The translations under genes were made by a program, and so were the position numbers. The notes beneath the pieces are model-generated. The model saw only the letters and a list, made by a program, of their open reading frames with translations. It was not told the DNA's origin and did not search any database. DNA of 64,000 bases from Pseudomonas eucalypticola (GTDB lineage Bacteria > Pseudomonadota > Gammaproteobacteria > Pseudomonadales > Pseudomonadaceae): assembly GCF_013374995.1 (NCBI RefSeq), contig NZ_CP056030.1:620001-684000 (forward strand). The letters are read 5' to 3'. Each line of letters starts with the position of its first letter. The first letter of the stretch is position 1. Shown here piece by piece: positions 50,151-60,634 of the stretch.

Positions 50151-52208
50151 TCAGAAGCTCAGATCCACCTTCGTCCATAAGGTACGGCCGGTTTCGTTCA
50201 CGGCCTGGGGGTCGCTGGCCGGGTAGCCGAAGCCGGCGTTGCCCGCCAGGTTCAGGTGCTCCGAATAGTTTTTGTCGAGCAGGTTGTCGACGCCGGCGCT
50301 CACCTTCAGGTGCTTGTTGATGCGGTAGGCGCCGTTAAGCGAGAACACACCGAAGCCCGGACTCTTTTCATAATCCTTGCCCACCACGTTGCCCGCGCCG
50401 ATGTCCACGCGGTTCTGTGCGGCCACCACGCGCCACAACGCGCCGGCACTCCAGTCTTGCTGGCTGTAGGTCAGGCCCAGGCGTGACTCCAGTGGCGGCA
50501 TCTGCGCCAGGGCCTTGCCGTCACTGGTGTTCTTGCCCCAGGCGTAGGCCAGGGTGGCGTCGGCTTTCCAATGTTCGGTGAGCATGTAGGCCGCACCCAG
50601 TTCGCCACCCATGATGTGCGCGTCGACGTTGCGGGCCTGGGAGTTGCTGGCGGTGTAGTCGAACAGGATGAAGTCGCGCACCTGGCCAACGTAGCCCGAG
50701 GCCCAGGCTTCTACGTGCTCGGTCTTGTACTGGATGCCGACATCCAGCTGGGTTGTTTTTTCCGGTTTCAGGTCGTGGAAGGCGTTGACGGCTCCCGGGC
50801 CTGAGGTGGGCGAGAACAGCTCCCAGTAATCGGGAAAGCGCTGCACATGGCCCAGGCCGATGTAGGTGGTGGCCGGCACTGCCGCCAGGTCATGCTCGTA
50901 GCGCAGGAAACCGCTGGGCAGGGTCTGCACGCGGGTGTCGTCGGCGGTGGGATTGGCGCTGGCACTCATGCCTGAACCGAGGGTCTGGCGGTAATCCCTG
51001 GCCTGGGCACGGTCCACGCGAGCGCCGCCGATGACCCGGTCGTTGCCCGTGGCATACCAGGTCAGTTCGCTGAACACACCCAAGTCCTGCATCTCGGCGT
51101 CCTTGCTGCGGGGCACGTGCTTGTAGGCGTCCACGCCCATGGCGCTGCGCTTGCGGTGCTCGCTGACCTGGGCGTCGAGGCCGCTGAGCAGTTGCCAGTC
51201 GGCCCATTTCCAGGTGGCCTTGATGCGTGCGCCCAGGGTGCGCCGGTCGGGGTTGCTGGCCATCGGGCCGGCCATCATGCCGGTGCCGGACGGGGTGCGC
51301 AGGGTGTAGTTGTCCATCACGTGGTCGGCGTAGTTGTAGTAGACCTGGGCCTCTACCTTGTCGAGTACCTCGCCCAGGTTACTCTTCTCCAAGCGCATTC
51401 CCAGGCTTTCGCGCTTGAACTGGGTGCCGTCCATGCCGCGCCCGGCGTAGCGGGATTCGCCGTCGCCCTTGCCGGCCGTGAGTTCCAGCAGGGTGTCGGC
51501 GTCGGGCGTCCAGCCCAGGGCGACATCGCCGTTCCATTTGTCCCAGCGCGACGGCACGGCATCGCCGTTGCCATCCTTGTAATCATCGGACTGCGAGGTG
51601 TTGCCGACAAAGCGGGCGTAGCCGTCGGCGTTGCCCACGGCGGCATCCACCACCTTGTCGAAGCGGCCGTTGGAACCGGCCAGCAGGCTGGCATTGAAGC
51701 GGCTGCCCAGCTCGCCGGAGTGCTCGGGTTCACGCTCGAACAGGATGGTGCCAGCCGACGCACCAGGCCCCCACTGCACGGTTTGCGGGCCCTTTATCAC
51801 GGTGAGGCGGTCGAAGGTTTCCGGGGCGATGTAGGACGTAGGCGCGTCCATGCGGTTGGGGCAGGCGCCCAGCACGTTGCCGCCGTTGGTAAGGATGTTC
51901 AGCCGCGAGCCGAACATGCCGCGCAGCACCGGGTCGCCGTTGGTGCCGCCGCTGCGGATGGCGGAGAAACCGGGAATGGTCTTCAGGTAGTCGGCACCGT
52001 CACTGGCCGGCACGGGCTGGCGTGGGTCCTTGGGGTTGGTGACGATGGTCAGCGGTGAGCTGGGCGCTACGGCAGTGATGACGGTAGGGCTCAGTTCGGT
52101 GGCATCGACAGGTTCGGCAGCGATGACAACCGGGCTCAACAGGGTGCCGCACAGCGCGGCAGCGGTGCGCTTGCGCGACAGCAGAAAGGCAGGGGTAGAC
52201 CTGGACAT
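50151..52208 (-). CDS. oprC: TonB-dependent copper receptor OprC
   Basis: Outer-membrane beta-barrel that takes up copper with energy from TonB. The 685-residue precursor has a signal sequence (about 1-31, ending VIAAE), a plug domain (about 35-160) and a C-terminal barrel ending in the aromatic residue of VDLSF. The plug holds the CPNRM motif (Cys-x3-Met) in GNVLGACPNRMDAPTSY, the site described as the copper ligand in P. aeruginosa OprC. It closes the copper operon, 89 bases after the DUF2946 gene. Confidence 0.93.
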   Translation of the reverse strand: MSRSTPAFLLSRKRTAAALCGTLLSPVVIAAEPVDATELSPTVITAVAPSSPLTIVTNPKDPRQPVPASDGADYLKTIPGFSAIRSGGTNGDPVLRGMFGSRLNILTNGGNVLGACPNRMDAPTSYIAPETFDRLTVIKGPQTVQWGPGASAGTILFEREPEHSGELGSRFNASLLAGSNGRFDKVVDAAVGNADGYARFVGNTSQSDDYKDGNGDAVPSRWDKWNGDVALGWTPDADTLLELTAGKGDGESRYAGRGMDGTQFKRESLGMRLEKSNLGEVLDKVEAQVYYNYADHVMDNYTLRTPSGTGMMAGPMASNPDRRTLGARIKATWKWADWQLLSGLDAQVSEHRKRSAMGVDAYKHVPRSKDAEMQDLGVFSELTWYATGNDRVIGGARVDRAQARDYRQTLGSGMSASANPTADDTRVQTLPSGFLRYEHDLAAVPATTYIGLGHVQRFPDYWELFSPTSGPGAVNAFHDLKPEKTTQLDVGIQYKTEHVEAWASGYVGQVRDFILFDYTASNSQARNVDAHIMGGELGAAYMLTEHWKADATLAYAWGKNTSDGKALAQMPPLESRLGLTYSQQDWSAGALWRVVAAQNRVDIGAGNVVGKDYEKSPGFGVFSLNGAYRINKHLKVSAGVDNLLDKNYSEHLNLAGNAGFGYPASDPQAVNETGRTLWTKVDLSF

Positions 52209-52297
52209 GAATGTTCCAACTTCAATCAGTCAAACAGGCACGGGCACGCGCCCACTGCTACGAATCGCAGCGTGGCGGGGCATGGCGTGAAGGTTGG

Positions 52298-52699
52298 CTA
52301 GAGGAAGCGGGTAGCGGGTGGGGCGCGGGTCAGCGCGCCGGGGAAGATGGCCTGGCGTGCATGGCCCTGGCGAGTCGACGGCACCCACCCCGCGACGGCG
52401 GCGGGCTTGGCCGGCGGCAGGTGTTCGGGGGTGGTGGGCAGCGCCGGGGTATGGAAGAACAGGCTGCAGTAGCCGCACTTTTCCCACAGGGGGTGCAGCG
52501 CCGGGTCGCCGTGGTGGTTGCCCATGTCCATGCCTGGCATGTCCATGGGCATTTCCATGGCCATGCCGCGCTCGTGCTCCATCGGCATCGCCTGGGACAC
52601 AAGCGGGCCGATGAAGATCATCAGCATGGCGAACAGGCTCAGCCAGGTCGCCCGCGGCGGGCGAGCGGCAGGTGGCCTGTGGTGGGCGCGGCGGCTCAT
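52298..52699 (-). CDS. DUF2946-type exported Met/His-rich protein
   Basis: Small protein of 133 residues, function unknown but genetically tied to copper. It has one N-terminal hydrophobic segment (about 19-38, LSLFAMLMIFIGPLVSQAMP). A Met/His-rich stretch follows (HERGMAMEMPMDMPGMDMG, then NHHGD), suited to Cu(I) binding, then HPLWEKCGYCSLFFHTP, the DUF2946 signature with two Cys. The C-terminus is Pro/Arg-rich. It lies three bases after the PCu(A)C gene and before oprC. A similar trio occurs at P. aeruginosa PA3788-PA3790. Confidence 0.85.
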   Translation of the reverse strand: MSRRAHHRPPAARPPRATWLSLFAMLMIFIGPLVSQAMPMEHERGMAMEMPMDMPGMDMGNHHGDPALHPLWEKCGYCSLFFHTPALPTTPEHLPPAKPAAVAGWVPSTRQGHARQAIFPGALTRAPPATRFL

Positions 52700-52702
52700 G
52701 GA

Positions 52703-53149
52703 TTAGGGCGTAGCCGTGGGTGCCTGCTTGAGGACCACTACCTGCACGTTGATGTCACCGGCCTGCTTGAAGTGCAGCGTCAGCGGGAAGTGGCCGCCGT
52801 CCTGCAGTTGGCTGCGGTCCTTGAGGTCCAGCAGCATCAGGTGGTAACCCATGGGCTGGAAGGTGGCCTGTTCACCGGGGCCGATGTTGACGGCTTCCAC
52901 GTGGGCCATGGTCATCATGCCGTCGCTGTTCATGTGCTGGTGGATCTCGACGCTGCCGGCGATGGGGCTGTCGGCGCCCAGCAGGCGGTCGGCGGCGTTG
53001 CCGTCGTTGCGGATACTCAGGTAGGCCGCGACGGTCGGCGCGTTGGGTGGCAGTTCCTGAGACCAGGGTTGCAATACCTGAATATCCTGGGCCTGGGCCA
53101 CGAGGGCGGGGGCGAGCAAGGTCAACGCTAACAGCACTTTCTTGAGCAT
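52703..53149 (-). CDS. PCu(A)C-type periplasmic copper chaperone
   Basis: Periplasmic Cu(I) chaperone, often involved in delivering copper to cytochrome oxidase. The 148-residue precursor has a signal peptide (MLKKVLLALTLLAPALVAQA). The copper ligands are in HQHMNSDGMMTM and PMGYHLMLLDL, which fit the HxnMx21-22HxM motif of the family. It is the first gene of the pcu(A)C-DUF2946-oprC operon. The function in copper handling is inferred from the motif and neighbours. Confidence 0.9.
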   Translation of the reverse strand: MLKKVLLALTLLAPALVAQAQDIQVLQPWSQELPPNAPTVAAYLSIRNDGNAADRLLGADSPIAGSVEIHQHMNSDGMMTMAHVEAVNIGPGEQATFQPMGYHLMLLDLKDRSQLQDGGHFPLTLHFKQAGDINVQVVVLKQAPTATP

Positions 53150-53218
53150 GGTGTACGTCCATGAGCAGCGTGTGGGATGACGGCGGGGGAATTATCCATG
53201 ATAGGCACGTGTTGCGCA

Positions 53219-53233
53219 GCACCAGAATGGTGC
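53219..53233. promoter_or_regulatory. Isolated perfect dyad GCACCAGAATGGTGC
   Basis: A perfect palindromic GCACCA-N3-TGGTGC site, matching the NtrC dyad pattern, lies in the 169-base gap upstream of the copper operon. I found no -24/-12 sequence beside it, so NtrC action is doubtful. It may bind another regulator. Confidence 0.35.
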
Positions 53234-53318
53234 CCGGACATATCCGGTAATCAGGGGGCGGCGACCATTGCCATGTGCGCGCTATCCGGTCGCGTTCGCG
53301 CCAGTGGGCGGGAAACGC

Positions 53319-54047
53319 TCACCGCCTCGCGGTGCTCTGCAGGGCCTGCAGCAGCGCCCCTGGACTATGGAACTCGAGGTCCACCGCCGGCAACAATGGG
53401 CGCTTGAGGACCAGTACCGGAATACCGCGCTCGCGCGCTACCTCCAGCTTTGGCTCGGTGGCCGCGCTACCGCTGTTCTTGCTGATCAGTACGTCGATGC
53501 ATTGGCGCTGAAACAGTGTGCGCTCATCTTCCAGGGTGAAGGGACCACGGGCTCCGATCACTTCGCAGCGCTCATTGCCCGGGCAGCTTTCCAGGGCACG
53601 TAGCGTCCAGAACTGCTCGGGCGGAATATCACCGAGGTGTTGCAATGGCTCGCGGCCCAGGGTGAACAGTGGGCGCTTGAACGGCGCCAATGCCCGGATC
53701 AGCGCGGGCCAGCCCTCGAATTCGCGCCAGTCATCACCGGGCTGGGGCTGCCACGCCGGGCGGCGCAGGGCCCAGCAGGCAACCGCGGCCAAGCGTGCGG
53801 CGGCCACGGCATTGGCGCTGATCTGGGCGGCATAGGGGTGGGTGGCATCGATCAGCAGGGTGATGCCTTCGGCCTTCATGAAGGCGGCCAGACCTGCGGC
53901 GCCGCCATAGCCGCCCACCCGCACGGTGCAGCGCAGGTCTGTGGGCACCCGGCCTACACCGGCAAGGCTGTAGATGTGTTCCGGCCCCAGCGTGCGGGCA
54001 ATGGCGAGCGCCTCGGTGACGCCGCCCAGCAGCAGGATGCGCTTCAT
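53319..54047 (-). CDS. cobK: Precorrin-6A reductase CobK
   Basis: NADPH-dependent enzyme reducing precorrin-6A to dihydro-precorrin-6A in aerobic cobalamin synthesis. The 242-residue product begins [20 protein letters not shown], with a Rossmann-type nucleotide motif. It has the family segments [18 protein letters not shown] and [16 protein letters not shown]. Its start overlaps the cobL stop by four bases. Confidence 0.93.
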   Translation of the reverse strand: MKRILLLGGVTEALAIARTLGPEHIYSLAGVGRVPTDLRCTVRVGGYGGAAGLAAFMKAEGITLLIDATHPYAAQISANAVAAARLAAVACWALRRPAWQPQPGDDWREFEGWPALIRALAPFKRPLFTLGREPLQHLGDIPPEQFWTLRALESCPGNERCEVIGARGPFTLEDERTLFQRQCIDVLISKNSGSAATEPKLEVARERGIPVLVLKRPLLPAVDLEFHSPGALLQALQSTARR

Positions 54048-55261
54048 GGGCTGACGTCCAGTGGCTTCACCAGCTCCAGCAAGGTAATGGGTAGCGCCTG
54101 GCGCCAGGTATCAAAGGCGCCCAGTGGCTGAGCCTGGGCGACATGGATGCGGGTAAGCTCGCCGCCATGCTGTTCGCGCCAGTGGGCCAGGGCCATTTCG
54201 CTCTGCAAGGTCACGGCGTTGGCCACCAGGCGGCCCCCGGGCTTGAGCTGCCGCCAGCAGGTGTCGAACACGCCGTCGCGGGTGACGCCGCCGCCGATGA
54301 ATATCGCATCGGGACGTTCCAGGCTTTCCAGCGCCTGGGGCGCACGGCCGCGTATCAGCTGAAGGCCGGGAACGCCCAGGGCATCACGGTTGTGCTCGAT
54401 CAATCGTTGGCGGCCCTCGTCCGATTCGATGGCCAGGGTGCGACAACTGGGATGCGCGCGCATCCATTCAATGCCGATGGAGCCGCTGCCGGCACCTACG
54501 TCCCATAGCAGCTCGCCGGGCTGTGGCGCCAGGCGGGCGAGGGTGATGGCACGCACGTCGCGCTTGGTGATCTGGCCGTCATGGCTGAACGCGCTGTCGG
54601 GCAGGCCGGCCAGGCGCGACAGGCGTGGGGCGTGCAGGTCAGCGCGGCAGTCGATGGCCAGCACGTTGAGATCGGCCACGGGCGGTTCAGGCCAGGTGGC
54701 GGCGGTGCCGTCCCGGCGCTGCTCCTGCGGGCCACCCAGATGTTCGAGTACGGTCATGAGGCTAGCGCCGTAACCGCGCTCGCGAAGCAGGTGCGCGATG
54801 GCTGCCGGGCTATGGCCATCGTTGCTCAGCACTAGCAGGCGCACGCCATTGGCCAACTGCGCGTTGAGCGCGGCGACAGGGCGCGCCACCACCGACAGGG
54901 TCACGACATCCTGCAACGGCCAGCCCAGCCGAGCCGCCGCCAGCGACAACGAAGAGGGGGCGGGGTGAATCAGCAACTCGGCTTGTGGCACCTGGCGCGC
55001 CAGGCTGGCGCCCACGCCGAACAGCATCGGGTCGCCGCTGGCGAGCACGCACACGGGCTCGCCGCGCACGGCCAGCACGGGCTCAAGGGAGAAGGGGCTG
55101 GGCCACGCGACCTGTGTGGCACGGATGCAATGGGGCAGCAACGCCAGTTGGCGCGGGCTGCCGAAAATGCGGGTGGCATGGAGCAGCGCATGGCGGGCAG
55201 TCTTGCCAAGGCCGGGATAGCCGTCCTCACCAATGCCTACGATTGTCAGCCAAGGTGACAT
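54044..55261 (-). CDS. cobL: Precorrin-6Y C5,15-methyltransferase (decarboxylating) CobL
   Basis: Bifunctional enzyme combining CbiE-like and CbiT-like halves: SAM-dependent methylation at C5 and C15 and decarboxylation of the acetate side chain at C12. The 405-residue product has an N-terminal tetrapyrrole methylase domain (about 5-200, with [13 protein letters not shown] and [13 protein letters not shown]) and a C-terminal class I methyltransferase domain (about 215-405, with [20 protein letters not shown]). It is divergent from cobG across 118 bases, where no cobalamin riboswitch is visible. Confidence 0.94.
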   Translation of the reverse strand: MSPWLTIVGIGEDGYPGLGKTARHALLHATRIFGSPRQLALLPHCIRATQVAWPSPFSLEPVLAVRGEPVCVLASGDPMLFGVGASLARQVPQAELLIHPAPSSLSLAAARLGWPLQDVVTLSVVARPVAALNAQLANGVRLLVLSNDGHSPAAIAHLLRERGYGASLMTVLEHLGGPQEQRRDGTAATWPEPPVADLNVLAIDCRADLHAPRLSRLAGLPDSAFSHDGQITKRDVRAITLARLAPQPGELLWDVGAGSGSIGIEWMRAHPSCRTLAIESDEGRQRLIEHNRDALGVPGLQLIRGRAPQALESLERPDAIFIGGGVTRDGVFDTCWRQLKPGGRLVANAVTLQSEMALAHWREQHGGELTRIHVAQAQPLGAFDTWRQALPITLLELVKPLDVSP

Positions 55262-55364
55262 GAATCTTCCTCATAACCAGCGATTCCGACGGGCAGGCTT
55301 TTCATGCCTTCGGACAAAGCAGGCATAATACCGCGCCTTCTACACTGACAACGCCTTTTCACGA

Positions 55365-56675
55365 TTGCCGGACGCCCCCTTGAGCCCAACCCAACCGCCT
55401 GCTTCGATCCGCCCCTCGGCCTGCCCGGGGTTGCTGCGCGTCGTCCAGGCGCTGGATGGCGGCATCTGCCGCATCAAGCTGGCAGGCGGGGTGTTGAGCG
55501 CCGGGCAGGCCCGCGCCGTGGCCCACGCCGCTGAGCACTACGCTGGCGGCGTCATCGAGGCCACCAACCGCGCCAACCTGCAGATTCGTGGTATTGGCGG
55601 TTCGCACCCGGCCATGCTCGAAGGGTTGCTGGCGGCCGGCCTGGGCCCGCGCAACAGCGGTGGCGACGATGTGCGCAATGTGATGCTCAGCCCCAGTGCC
55701 GGCATCGACCCCAGGATGCGTTTCGATACCCGGCCATTGGCTGCCCAGATACTGCACAGCCTGGAAAGCCGCGCGCGGTTGCATGAACTGTCGGCCAAGT
55801 TCGCGGTGCTGCTCGATGGCGGGGAAGCGCTGGCCATGCACGAGCACGCCCATGATGTATGGCTGGCCCCGGTCACTGTGGGCGGGCAGATGTGGCTGGG
55901 CTTCGGCCTGGCCGGTTGCCCCGGTACGGCGCTGGCGGCGGTGGCACCGCCGCAGGGCCATGCATTGGTGATCGCTGTACTGGAGCGCTTTCTCGATGTC
56001 GCTCGCCCGGAGCAGACGCGCATGCGCCATGTGCTGGAAAGCATGAGCCCGCAGGATTTCATCGCGCCGTTGCCGTGCGACCTGCGCCTTGGGCCCTTCC
56101 CGGTCCAGGCCGCGGCCAGCGACTGCCTGGGTACTTACCCACAGCGGCAGGCGGGCCAGGTATTCGTCGGCGCGGCGCCGCCGCTGGGGCGCCTTGACCC
56201 TGGCATGCTGCGGGGCCTGGCACGCCTGGCTGAACACTTCGGTGACGGCACCTTGCGCCTGACGCCGTGGCAAAGCGTGCTGCTGCCCTTCGTCGATGCA
56301 GGGGATGCCGCGACGCTGACCCTGGAACTGGCGGCCCTGGGCCTGTTGTGCAGCAGCACCGAACCGCTGGCCGGGCTTATCGCCTGTACCGGCAGCGCCG
56401 GCTGCAAGAAGGGCCTGGCCGATACCAAGGCCGATGCCCGCGTGCTGGCCTCCCTTCTGCCTGCGCCGCAGGCCGTGCACTTGTGCGGCTGCCCCCGATC
56501 CTGTGCCGCTGCCCATGTGGCGCCGGCCACCTTGCTGGCCACCTCGGCTGGCCATTACGACCTGTATCTGCGTGACGCCGGGCAACCGGGTTTCGGTGCC
56601 CTGCGCGCGCGCAATCTAGACCTGCAAGCGGCCAGCGAACTGCTGGCCCGCCTGCCCACGGAGCAACACCGATGA
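55365..56675 (+). CDS. cobG: Precorrin-3B synthase CobG
   Basis: Oxygen-dependent monooxygenase converting precorrin-3A to precorrin-3B; it marks the aerobic cobalamin route. The protein is about 436 residues and belongs to the sulfite/nitrite reductase family. It has the [4Fe-4S] cluster ligands in CTGSAGCKKG and CGCPRSC near the C-terminal third. No ATG or GTG lies near the expected start; TTG codons at 55365 and 55380 are the candidates and neither has a good ribosome-binding site, so the start is uncertain. It is the first gene of cobGHIJ and overlaps cobH by four bases. Confidence 0.9.
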   Translation: MPDAPLSPTQPPASIRPSACPGLLRVVQALDGGICRIKLAGGVLSAGQARAVAHAAEHYAGGVIEATNRANLQIRGIGGSHPAMLEGLLAAGLGPRNSGGDDVRNVMLSPSAGIDPRMRFDTRPLAAQILHSLESRARLHELSAKFAVLLDGGEALAMHEHAHDVWLAPVTVGGQMWLGFGLAGCPGTALAAVAPPQGHALVIAVLERFLDVARPEQTRMRHVLESMSPQDFIAPLPCDLRLGPFPVQAAASDCLGTYPQRQAGQVFVGAAPPLGRLDPGMLRGLARLAEHFGDGTLRLTPWQSVLLPFVDAGDAATLTLELAALGLLCSSTEPLAGLIACTGSAGCKKGLADTKADARVLASLLPAPQAVHLCGCPRSCAAAHVAPATLLATSAGHYDLYLRDAGQPGFGALRARNLDLQAASELLARLPTEQHR

Positions 56676-57298
56676 TTGATTACATCCGCGACGGTCAGGA
56701 GATCTATCGCAACTCCTTCGCCATCATTCGCGCGGAGGCGGACCTGAGCGGCATTCCCGCAGACCTGGAAAAACTCGCCGTGCGAGTCATCCACGCCTGC
56801 GGCCTGGTGGACGTGGTGCAACACCTGCGGTTCTCCCCCGGCGCCGGCAAGGCCGGCCGTGAGGCCTTGGCCAAGGGCGCACCGATTCTGTGTGACGCGC
56901 GCATGGTGTCCGAAGGCATCACCCGCGCGCGCCTGCCGGCCAACAACGAAGTGATCTGTACCCTGCGCGATGACAGCGTGCCGGAGCTGGCCCGCGAGTT
57001 GGGCAATACCCGTTCAGCAGTGGCCCTGGAACTGTGGCGACCGCACCTGGAAGGCGCGGTGGTGGTGATCGGCAACGCCCCCACGGCGCTGTTCTACCTG
57101 CTGGAAATGATCGACGCCGGCGCACCGAAGCCAGCACTGATACTGGGCTTCCCGGTGGGTTTTGTCGGCGCGGCGGAATCCAAGGCGATGCTGGCAGCTG
57201 ACAGCCGTGGCATTCCCTTCGTGATCGTCGAAGGCCGTCGCGGCGGTAGCGCCATGGCGTGCGCCGCGGTCAACGCCCTGGCCACGGAGGTCGAATGA
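56672..57298 (+). CDS. cobH: Precorrin-8X methylmutase CobH
   Basis: Moves the C11 methyl to C12, forming hydrogenobyrinate. The 208-residue protein starts [20 protein letters not shown] and has the catalytic-site [11 protein letters not shown] (conserved His). It also shows the [19 protein letters not shown] and [16 protein letters not shown] family segments. It overlaps cobG and cobI by four bases each (ATGA). Confidence 0.96.
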   Translation: MIDYIRDGQEIYRNSFAIIRAEADLSGIPADLEKLAVRVIHACGLVDVVQHLRFSPGAGKAGREALAKGAPILCDARMVSEGITRARLPANNEVICTLRDDSVPELARELGNTRSAVALELWRPHLEGAVVVIGNAPTALFYLLEMIDAGAPKPALILGFPVGFVGAAESKAMLAADSRGIPFVIVEGRRGGSAMACAAVNALATEVE

Positions 57299-58029
57299 TG
57301 CAGGCTCGCGGACGTTTGCTCGGCCTGGGCGTGGGGCCCGGCGACCCGGAACTGATCACCGTCAAGGCCCTGCGCCTGCTGCGCGAGGCGCCGGTGGTGG
57401 CCTATTTCGTGGCCAAGGGCAAGAAAGGCAACGCCTTCGGCATCATCGAGGGTCACTTGCAACAAGCGCAGACATTGTTGCCGCTGGTGTACCCGGTGAC
57501 CACCGAGGTACTGCCCGCGCCGCTGTCTTACGAGCAGGTGATCAGCGACTTCTACGACACCGCCAGCCTGGACGTGGCCGCCCACCTGGACGCCGGCCGC
57601 GATGTAGCGGTGATCTGCGAAGGCGACCCGATGTTCTACGGTTCCTACATGTACCTGCATGACCGCCTGGCCGAGCGTTACGAAGCCCAGGTGATCCCCG
57701 GCGTCTGCTCGATGCTCGGTGGCGCCTCGGTGCTGGGCGCACCGCTGGTGTACCGCAACCAGAGCCTGTCGGTACTGTCCGGCGTGCTGCCGCCCGAGGA
57801 ACTCAAGCGCCGCCTGGCCGATGCCGACGCGGCCGTGGTGATGAAGCTGGGCCGCAACTTCCCCAAGGTTCACGCGGTACTGACCGAGCTGGGCCTGGCC
57901 GAGCGTGCGCTGTACGTGGAGCGCGCGACCATGAGTAACCAGAAGATCGTGCCGATCAATGAGGTGGACCCCACTTCGTCACCGTACTTCTCCCTGATTA
58001 TCGTGCCTGGCGAACGGTGGCAAGGATGA
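57295..58029 (+). CDS. cobI: Precorrin-2 C20-methyltransferase CobI
   Basis: SAM-dependent methylase acting early in corrin assembly. The 244-residue product has the methylase motifs [20 protein letters not shown] near the N-terminus and [19 protein letters not shown] at about 110-128. [19 protein letters not shown] is also present. ATG codons at 57295 and 57298 are both possible; the first overlaps the cobH stop. It overlaps cobJ by four bases. Confidence 0.95.
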   Translation: MMQARGRLLGLGVGPGDPELITVKALRLLREAPVVAYFVAKGKKGNAFGIIEGHLQQAQTLLPLVYPVTTEVLPAPLSYEQVISDFYDTASLDVAAHLDAGRDVAVICEGDPMFYGSYMYLHDRLAERYEAQVIPGVCSMLGGASVLGAPLVYRNQSLSVLSGVLPPEELKRRLADADAAVVMKLGRNFPKVHAVLTELGLAERALYVERATMSNQKIVPINEVDPTSSPYFSLIIVPGERWQG

Positions 58030-59729
58030 TCAATACCCATGCACCGGCCATTGTCGTGCTCGGCAATGGCAGCCTGGCCACGGCCAGACGCATCCAGCAG
58101 ATGTACCCCGACGCCTTGATCCATGGCCTCGCCGACCGGGTCGAGGGCGCCGACCGGACTTATGCGGATTTTGGCGCCAACCTGCGCCAGCTGTACCAGC
58201 AGGACGTGCCGATCATTGCCCTGTGCGCCGCAGGCATCGTCATCCGTAGCCTGGCCAGCGTGCTGCTGGACAAAGGCGCCGAGCCGCCCGTGCTGGCGGT
58301 GGCCGAGGACGGTAGCGCCGTGGTGCCGCTGCTGGGCGGCCTGGGTGGGGTGAATGTGATGGCCCGGCAGCTGGGCGCTGGCCTGGGGGTGGCGGCCGCC
58401 ATCACCACCAGCGGCGAGTTGCGTTTCGGCACCTGCCTGCTGAACCCGCCAAGCGGCTATGCCCTGGCCGATCTGGAGCTGGGCAAGCGGTTTGTCAGCG
58501 ACCTGCTGGCCGGTGAGCCCGTGCGCATCGAGGGTGACGCCCCCTGGCTGTCCCAGGCGCGGCTGCAGGAGGACGAACACGCGCAGTTGGCCATTCACGT
58601 GGGCTGCGCCGCGCGGGTTCCGTCCGCCAGCGAGCTGCTGATCTACCCCAAAAATGTATTGGTAGCCGTGGACGCCGAGTTGCCGGACATCGCTGCCAGC
58701 GTGCGCGATGCCCTCGAGCAGGCCAGGATCGCCCTGCCAGCGCTGGCCTGCCTGTTGGCCAGCGACAACCAGATGGCCAGCGCAGCGCTGCGTGACGCCG
58801 CTGATGAATTGGGCGTAGCGCTGCGCTTCGCCCCCCCATCCGCCACCATCAGCAGTTTGGCCGAACAGGCGGTGCCGCAATTGCTACCGGCGTTGAGCGT
58901 CAACGACAAGCTGGCCATCGCCGTGGCCAAGCAGCCATTGGACGTCTCGCGGATCGGCCGTGTACGCGGCCGGTTGGCGGTGATCGGCTTGGGGCCTGGG
59001 GCCGCCGAATTCATGGTGCCGGCCGTGAAGGCGGAGCTGGCGCGGGCCAACGATATTCTGGGTTACGAGACCTACGTGCGCATGGCGGGCCCGTTCCGCC
59101 CGGACCAGGTGATGCACTGCACCGACAACCGTGAAGAGATGCAGCGCGCCCGCCACGCCTTCGAGTTGGCGGCGCAGGGTCGCTCGGTGGTAGTGGTGTC
59201 CTCGGGCGACCCAGGGGTGTTTGCCATGGCTGCCGCGGTGCTGGAAGCGTTGCACGAATCCAGCGAAGCCACCTGGCACAACGTGGAACTGGCGATACTG
59301 CCAGGCGTTTCGGCCTCCCTGGCCACCGCCGCCCAGGCGGGCGCGCCGCTGGGGCATGACTTCTGCGTGATGTCGCTGTCAGACAACCTCAAGCCGTGGG
59401 ACATCATAGAAAAACGCCTCGACCTGGCTTGCCAGGCAGACCTGGCACTGGCCTTCTATAACCCCATATCCCGTTCACGCCCGTGGCAATTGGGGCGTGC
59501 GCTGGAGATCGTGCGTCAGCACCGTTTGCCTGAGACCCCCGTGGTATTGGGGCGTGATATCGGCCGGCCGGGCCAGACGCTGCGCAACATCACCCTCGGT
59601 GACTTGACCCCGGAGCTGGTGGACATGCGCACCATGGTACTGGTCGGTTCTTCGACCACCTGTGCCTTCCCGCGAGCCGAAGGTGGCAGCTGGGTCTACA
59701 CCCCTCGCTGGTACGGTCAAAAGCCCTGA
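58026..59729 (+). CDS. cobJ: Fused CbiG-like / precorrin-3B C17-methyltransferase CobJ
   Basis: The 567-residue protein joins an N-terminal CbiG/CobE-like region (about 5-310) to a C-terminal CobJ tetrapyrrole methylase (about 320-567). The N-terminal part shows [20 protein letters not shown] and [18 protein letters not shown], typical of CbiG, and a CobE-like segment ([15 protein letters not shown]). The methylase has [32 protein letters not shown] and [20 protein letters not shown]. This fusion is common in Pseudomonas. It overlaps cobI by four bases and closes the cobGHIJ operon. Confidence 0.93.
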   Translation: MINTHAPAIVVLGNGSLATARRIQQMYPDALIHGLADRVEGADRTYADFGANLRQLYQQDVPIIALCAAGIVIRSLASVLLDKGAEPPVLAVAEDGSAVVPLLGGLGGVNVMARQLGAGLGVAAAITTSGELRFGTCLLNPPSGYALADLELGKRFVSDLLAGEPVRIEGDAPWLSQARLQEDEHAQLAIHVGCAARVPSASELLIYPKNVLVAVDAELPDIAASVRDALEQARIALPALACLLASDNQMASAALRDAADELGVALRFAPPSATISSLAEQAVPQLLPALSVNDKLAIAVAKQPLDVSRIGRVRGRLAVIGLGPGAAEFMVPAVKAELARANDILGYETYVRMAGPFRPDQVMHCTDNREEMQRARHAFELAAQGRSVVVVSSGDPGVFAMAAAVLEALHESSEATWHNVELAILPGVSASLATAAQAGAPLGHDFCVMSLSDNLKPWDIIEKRLDLACQADLALAFYNPISRSRPWQLGRALEIVRQHRLPETPVVLGRDIGRPGQTLRNITLGDLTPELVDMRTMVLVGSSTTCAFPRAEGGSWVYTPRWYGQKP

Positions 59730-59874
59730 ACGCTGGCGTGACAGGCGGCGGATGGACCCGCCTCCTGCCGGCCGTGCCCTGAGCGGACGTTCCTCCTGAT
59801 ATTGGCTCCGGGATCCAACGTAAAGTCTTGGCAAGCCCCCACTCCGAGGGCGCTTTCGACAGGGAGTCGATGCC

Positions 59875-60525
59875 ATGAATACTACCGAGCAACGTATCTT
59901 CACCAGCCACCGCTGCGCCGCCGGTTTTTCCGAAGGCCTTCCCGATGAATATGCGCAGGACATCCTGCACCTGCTCCAGAGCGCCGACGCATTCGCGTGC
60001 CGCGCCTATGATCGACAGCAATCGTGGATAAGCTGGCAGGACCGCTATTGCAACCGTCTGGAGAAGTACGGTTGCACACGCCGCAGCGTGATCGACTCCA
60101 CTCCCCACTTCATTCGTTCACTTCATGAACTCCAGGCGTTGACCCTCAACGTCATCGGCATGCATGACAGCGGCCGGCTTGTAGACCTCAGCCGCGAGTG
60201 CGTCCAGGCACTGGCTATCGGGACCGTCGCCGGTGCTTTTTTCAGTGGCCGCGTGGTGGGTGGGTATAGCCAGAACTGGCAGGTAACCCCGTGCGGTCAG
60301 AATGACCATGGCGAGGTGGAGTTGCTGGTGTTGGGCGTGCACATGGCGTGCAACGTCGAGTCCCGGAGTCATGGCCTGTGGACCGCCAACACTCGCGAAG
60401 TGGTGTTGCGTTTGAAGGGTGGGGTCTACTGTTTTGAGCCGCAGCGCTTCGAGCCCTGGCGTGAAGAGATTTTCAGTGCGTTGACGGTCGCCCGCAAGCA
60501 AGCGTTCGTGCGTACTTTGCTCTAG
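59875..60525 (+). CDS. Unknown protein, family A paralogue 1 of the A-B-B'-A' cluster
   Basis: I do not recognise the family. The 216-residue product has no signal peptide or membrane segment and is rich in Cys (8). Residues about 28-80 (LLQSADAFACRAYDRQQSW, then RLEKYGCTRR) align clearly with the fourth gene of the cluster (LLQQADRFASHAYDRNVHW, then RLKKHGCNRL). Both also share a C-terminal block: W-x-V-x-PC..N..GE, then LKGGVYCFEP or MSGGVYIFQP. It starts 146 bases after cobJ, probably from its own promoter, with GGGAG upstream. A soluble enzyme or toxin-like component is possible; no catalytic motif is evident. Confidence 0.65.
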   Translation: MNTTEQRIFTSHRCAAGFSEGLPDEYAQDILHLLQSADAFACRAYDRQQSWISWQDRYCNRLEKYGCTRRSVIDSTPHFIRSLHELQALTLNVIGMHDSGRLVDLSRECVQALAIGTVAGAFFSGRVVGGYSQNWQVTPCGQNDHGEVELLVLGVHMACNVESRSHGLWTANTREVVLRLKGGVYCFEPQRFEPWREEIFSALTVARKQAFVRTLL

Positions 60526-60634
60526 GTCGGCGGTGCCGGGGTATGGGGTTTCCCGGTTCCCGACCTGTTCGTGCTGCTCTAATTTGTGCCTCATCAGGCC
60601 CATGCAGGGCCTGCTTACTAAAAGGGAATTTGCA

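Noticed and set aside
55262..55364. Cobalamin riboswitch between cobL and cobG
   Set aside because: No B12-box-like GCCACTG sequence or long structured leader is visible in this 118-base divergent gap.
59830..59850. sigma-54 promoter (TTGGCAAGCCCCCACT) before the unknown A-B-B'-A' cluster
   Set aside because: The -24 half (TGGCA) is present, but the required GC at -12 is missing.
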